From positions 558,001-622,000 of the forward strand of contig NC_021663.1 of the NCBI RefSeq assembly GCF_000418365.1: a stretch of DNA of 64,000 nucleotides, written 5' to 3'. The DNA is from Corynebacterium terpenotabidum Y-11. Lineage in GTDB: Bacteria > Actinomycetota > Actinomycetes > Mycobacteriales > Mycobacteriaceae. Position 1 is the first letter of the stretch, and the number at the start of each line of letters is the position of its first letter. Under the pieces are notes generated by a model. That model had not been told where the DNA came from. It searched no databases and was given only the letters and a program-made list of their open reading frames with translations. Shown piece by piece: positions 61,958-64,000 of the stretch. The translations under genes were made by a program, and so were the position numbers.

Positions 61958-62725
61958 GTGACTGACACTTTCGAGACACCTGTCGGGGTCGCTGGGGCCG
62001 GCGAGACCGGCGAGACTGCTGATGATTTCCGTGCCCGCCTGAGCGCCGTCCGCGCCCGGGTGGACGCCGCCGCCCGTGCCGCCGGACGCGATCCGGCGGA
62101 GGTGCGGCTGCTGCCGGTGAGCAAGACCGTGCCCGAGGACCGCCTGCGGCTGGCGGTGGACGCAGGGATGACCGAACTGGCGGAGAACAAGCCCCAGGAG
62201 ATCCAGCGCAAGGCCGCGGCCATGGCGGACCTGCCGGTGCGGTGGGTGGCGATCGGGCACCTGCAGACGAACAAGGCGAAGATCGTCGCCGAGTTCGCCG
62301 CGGAGTTCCAGGCGCTGGATTCGGTGCGGCTTGCCGAGGCACTGCAGCGACGGCTGGAGGCGCTCGACGATGACCGGACCCTTGATGTGCTCGTGCAGGT
62401 CAACACCTCAGGGGAGGCGGCCAAGACCGGTGCGGCCCCGGAGGACGTTGACGCGATCCTGTCCGCGTCCGCCCGGTGCGACCGGTTGCGGGTGCGGGGG
62501 TTCATGACGGTGGCCGCCCACAGTGAGGACGGGGCGGAGGTCCGCCGGTGCTTCGCGATGCTGCGGGAGATCCGGGACCGTGCGCGGGAGCAGGCCGTGG
62601 TGGATCCGACACTGCTGACGGAGCTGTCGATGGGGATGTCGGGGGACTTCCCGGTGGCGATCGCGGAAGGGTCGACCTGTGTGCGGGTCGGTACCGCACT
62701 GTTCGGGGCCCGGGACTACGCCTGA
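61958..62725 (+). CDS. YggS/PROSC-family PLP homeostasis protein
   Basis: 255 residues, GTG start. Fold type III PLP-binding barrel without known catalysis; keeps free pyridoxal phosphate in balance. The cofactor lysine is Lys56 in RLLPVSKTVPED. Other marks are ENKPQEIQRKAAAM (family: GENYVQE), WVAIGHLQTNKAK, DVLVQVNTSGE, and LSMGMSGDFPVAIAEGSTCVRVGTALFG, which binds the PLP phosphate. The first ~20 residues are a variable Gly/Glu extension. Adjacent to pabAB. Confidence 0.94.
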   Translation: MTDTFETPVGVAGAGETGETADDFRARLSAVRARVDAAARAAGRDPAEVRLLPVSKTVPEDRLRLAVDAGMTELAENKPQEIQRKAAAMADLPVRWVAIGHLQTNKAKIVAEFAAEFQALDSVRLAEALQRRLEALDDDRTLDVLVQVNTSGEAAKTGAAPEDVDAILSASARCDRLRVRGFMTVAAHSEDGAEVRRCFAMLREIRDRAREQAVVDPTLLTELSMGMSGDFPVAIAEGSTCVRVGTALFGARDYA

Positions 62726-62759
62726 CGCGGAGCGGTAAACGGCAGGTCGCAGAGTATTT

Positions 62760-62788
62760 TTGTGATTGCTGCGACCGTGGTTTATGCT
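62760..62788 (+). promoter_or_regulatory. promoter of tRNA-Glu (and tRNA-Asp)
   Basis: TTGTGA, 17-nt spacer, TATGCT (62783-62788), about 57 nt before tRNA-Glu, in an AT-rich island. Confidence 0.55.
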
Positions 62789-62844
62789 AAACGGGCTGCC
62801 GACCTGAGGCGCCCGGTACACGGGCTTTCTTCGGTAGAGGTAGA

Positions 62845-62917
62845 GCTCCCATCGTCTAGTGGCCTAGGACTCCGCCCTTTCACGGCGGCAACACGGGTTC
62901 GAATCCCGTTGGGAGTA
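62845..62917 (+). tRNA. tRNA-Glu (anticodon TTC)
   Basis: 73 nt. Acceptor GCTCCCA pairs with TGGGAGT, anticodon loop CTTTCAC, T-arm CGGG-TTCGAAT-CCCG, discriminator A. CCA is not encoded. Confidence 0.97.
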
Positions 62918-62947
62918 CTGTGGAAACACAGTTCCACATAATTGCAT

Positions 62948-63021
62948 GGCCCTGTGGCGCAGTTGGTTAGCGCGCCGCCCTGTCACGGCGGAGGTCGCGA
63001 GTTCAAGTCTCGTCAGGGTCG
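62948..63021 (+). tRNA. tRNA-Asp (anticodon GTC)
   Basis: 74 nt. Acceptor GGCCCTG pairs with CAGGGTC, D-arm GCGC-AGTTGGTTA-GCGC, anticodon loop CTGTCAC, T-loop TTCAAGT, discriminator G. 30 nt after tRNA-Glu, probably one transcript. Confidence 0.97.
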
Positions 63022-63028
63022 CAGTACA

Positions 63029-63065
63029 GACAGCGGGTCCCACCGACATGGTGGGGCCCGCTGTC
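63029..63065 (+). terminator. tRNA-Asp terminator hairpin
   Basis: 16-bp stem with one G-T pair (63029-63044 with 63050-63065), loop GACAT, right after tRNA-Asp. Confidence 0.6.
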
Positions 63066-63141
63066 GTCGTATCCGGCGGCCCTGCTCGGTCGGGCCGGGG
63101 GCGCGGGTTATACGACAAAATGTGTGTCTGTCACCGGCGTG

Positions 63142-64000
63142 TCACCGGCCGACCCAACCCTTCTGCACTCCCATAGAGTGTTGGTAGGTGGAGTCAATCG
63201 CGGTGTCGTAGATGGCTGGCCGACCGTCCTCGGATGGTCCCGGTTCTTCAGCTGCGAGCAGGTCTTGTGCTTTGGCGAGTGCGGTCTGCCCCCATCTCTG
63301 GTCCCCGGCGATCTTCACAGGGTCGTCGGGGATCTGTGTGTGCAGGTGAAGCCACCAGTCGATGACGGTGCGTTGGTGTTCGGCGGTCAGACCGCGGTGG
63401 GCCCGGGCGAGGTTCTTGATCATCGCGTTGATGCCGCCTTCCAGCGTGTTCGTCGTCGGCTTCAAGGCCGGTGAGCTGGCGTCGTCGCTGGTGGTGGGGT
63501 CCTGTGCGACGGTGAGGTAGTTGAACAGGTGGCCGCGTCGGTAGACGGTGAGCAGACTGTTGTGGGCTTTGCGGACCCTGGCGTGGGTCCAGGTCCAGTT
63601 GCGTTGACCTGGTGTGGTGGCCGGCTCTGCGGTGGTCTTCTCGTTGAGGTAATCGGCGTAGACGGTGCTGAACTCGTGCAGGCGGGCCACCCAGTCAGCG
63701 GCGGCGTCCAGATCAGGGATGCGGGTGAGTTTCAGGGCGAGGCGGTAGAGGGTTTTTCCGGCCGGTGTGCGGGGTCTGCTGGTGGTGTGGCGGCGGACGG
63801 TTCGTTGGACGTGGACGAGGCAGCGTTGCACATTCGTGGCAGGCCAGAGGTTCCTGATGGCGGATTGGGCGCCTTGGCCGCCGTCGGTGGTGATCAGCAG
63901 TGGGGCGGCAATGCCGGTCAGAAGGCTGGTGTAGGCGGTGGTGTTTTCGCGTCGGCACCAGTGCCAGTCGATGACGTGGGTGGTGGTGGCGGCGATCAGC
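63142..64000 (-). mobile_element. IS256-like (IS1249-type) transposase, N-terminus beyond window
   Basis: 286 codons, open at the right edge. Mutator-type DDE transposase. Two acidic residues lie close to the edge (VIDWHWC and LITTDGGQGAQSAI), the conserved CLVHVQRTVRRH follows, and the third catalytic residue is the Glu of NTLEGGINAMIKN. This matches IS1249 elements of corynebacteria, a branch of IS256. Its stop lies inside an 11-nt direct repeat (63129-63139, 63140-63150). The left end of the element is probably near 63100-63130, where an AT-richer stretch (GGGTTATACGACAAAATG) could be the inverted repeat, but the partner end is outside the window. It inserted just past the tRNA-Glu/tRNA-Asp pair. 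Confidence 0.85.

Noticed and set aside
1..64000. CRISPR array, rRNA genes or prophage
   Set aside because: No regularly spaced repeats with unique spacers, no rRNA-like sequence and no phage structural genes were seen.

Overview
The window is a high-GC actinobacterial chromosome segment (about two thirds G+C or more by eye). It is most likely a high-GC Corynebacterium. The gene order purB, purC, ptrB, dctA, purSQL, purM, DUF3073, ygfZ, pabC, mshD, pstSCAB, phoU, dusB, actA-like follows the order I remember from C. glutamicum, and mycothiol (mshD), LmeA-type and mycobacterial Nei1-type genes fit the Corynebacteriales. I could not search databases; names rest on motifs, length and context.

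Layout. 1-7.2 kb: two tandem alpha/beta hydrolases, a HIT protein, purD, a lipoprotein/YbjN/Nei1 row and a DUF222-HNH protein. 7.2-13.5 kb: a P-type ATPase divergent from purB, a VIT-family transporter, and a divergent LysE exporter/Lrp regulator pair. 13.5-26.3 kb: a minus-strand carbon and peptide block with pyc, the methylcitrate operon prpD-prpB-prpC and an oligopeptide ABC operon whose fused ATPase gene carries an in-frame TGA. 26.5-38.4 kb: purC, ptrB, dctA, purS-purQ-purL, a two-hotdog thioesterase, an SCP-like gene and purM; purF is not where I would expect it. 38.4-44.5 kb: DUF3073, ygfZ divergent from pabC, a nitrobindin-like protein, an LmeA-like protein, a GlnR-type regulator and mshD. 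44.5-51.2 kb: pstSCAB, a gluconokinase, phoU and dusB. 51.2-54.7 kb: two tandem class I CoA-transferases. 54.8-64 kb: tRNA-Lys, an orphan helical protein, the PEP synthase regulator and PEP synthase, fused pabAB, a YggS-type PLP protein, tRNA-Glu, tRNA-Asp and the 3' part of an IS256-like transposase running off the end.

The genes join into a few programmes. They cover most of de novo purine synthesis, and a C3/C2 acid node (methylcitrate cycle, pyruvate carboxylase, two CoA-transferases, PEP synthase with its regulator, dicarboxylate uptake). They also cover phosphate uptake under a probable PHO box, and folate/p-aminobenzoate synthesis (pabAB, pabC, YgfZ).

Two architectural patterns stand out. 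First, at least nineteen genes have a -10 hexamer only 5-8 nt before the start codon, so their mRNAs are probably leaderless; this also corrects several starts. Second, five gene starts or intergenic regions carry short perfect or near-perfect tandem repeats (12-20 nt, two to three copies) of unrelated sequence, several merging into a ribosome-binding site or start codon. The best candidates for something undescribed are these repeats and the unrecognised 437-residue protein beside tRNA-Lys.
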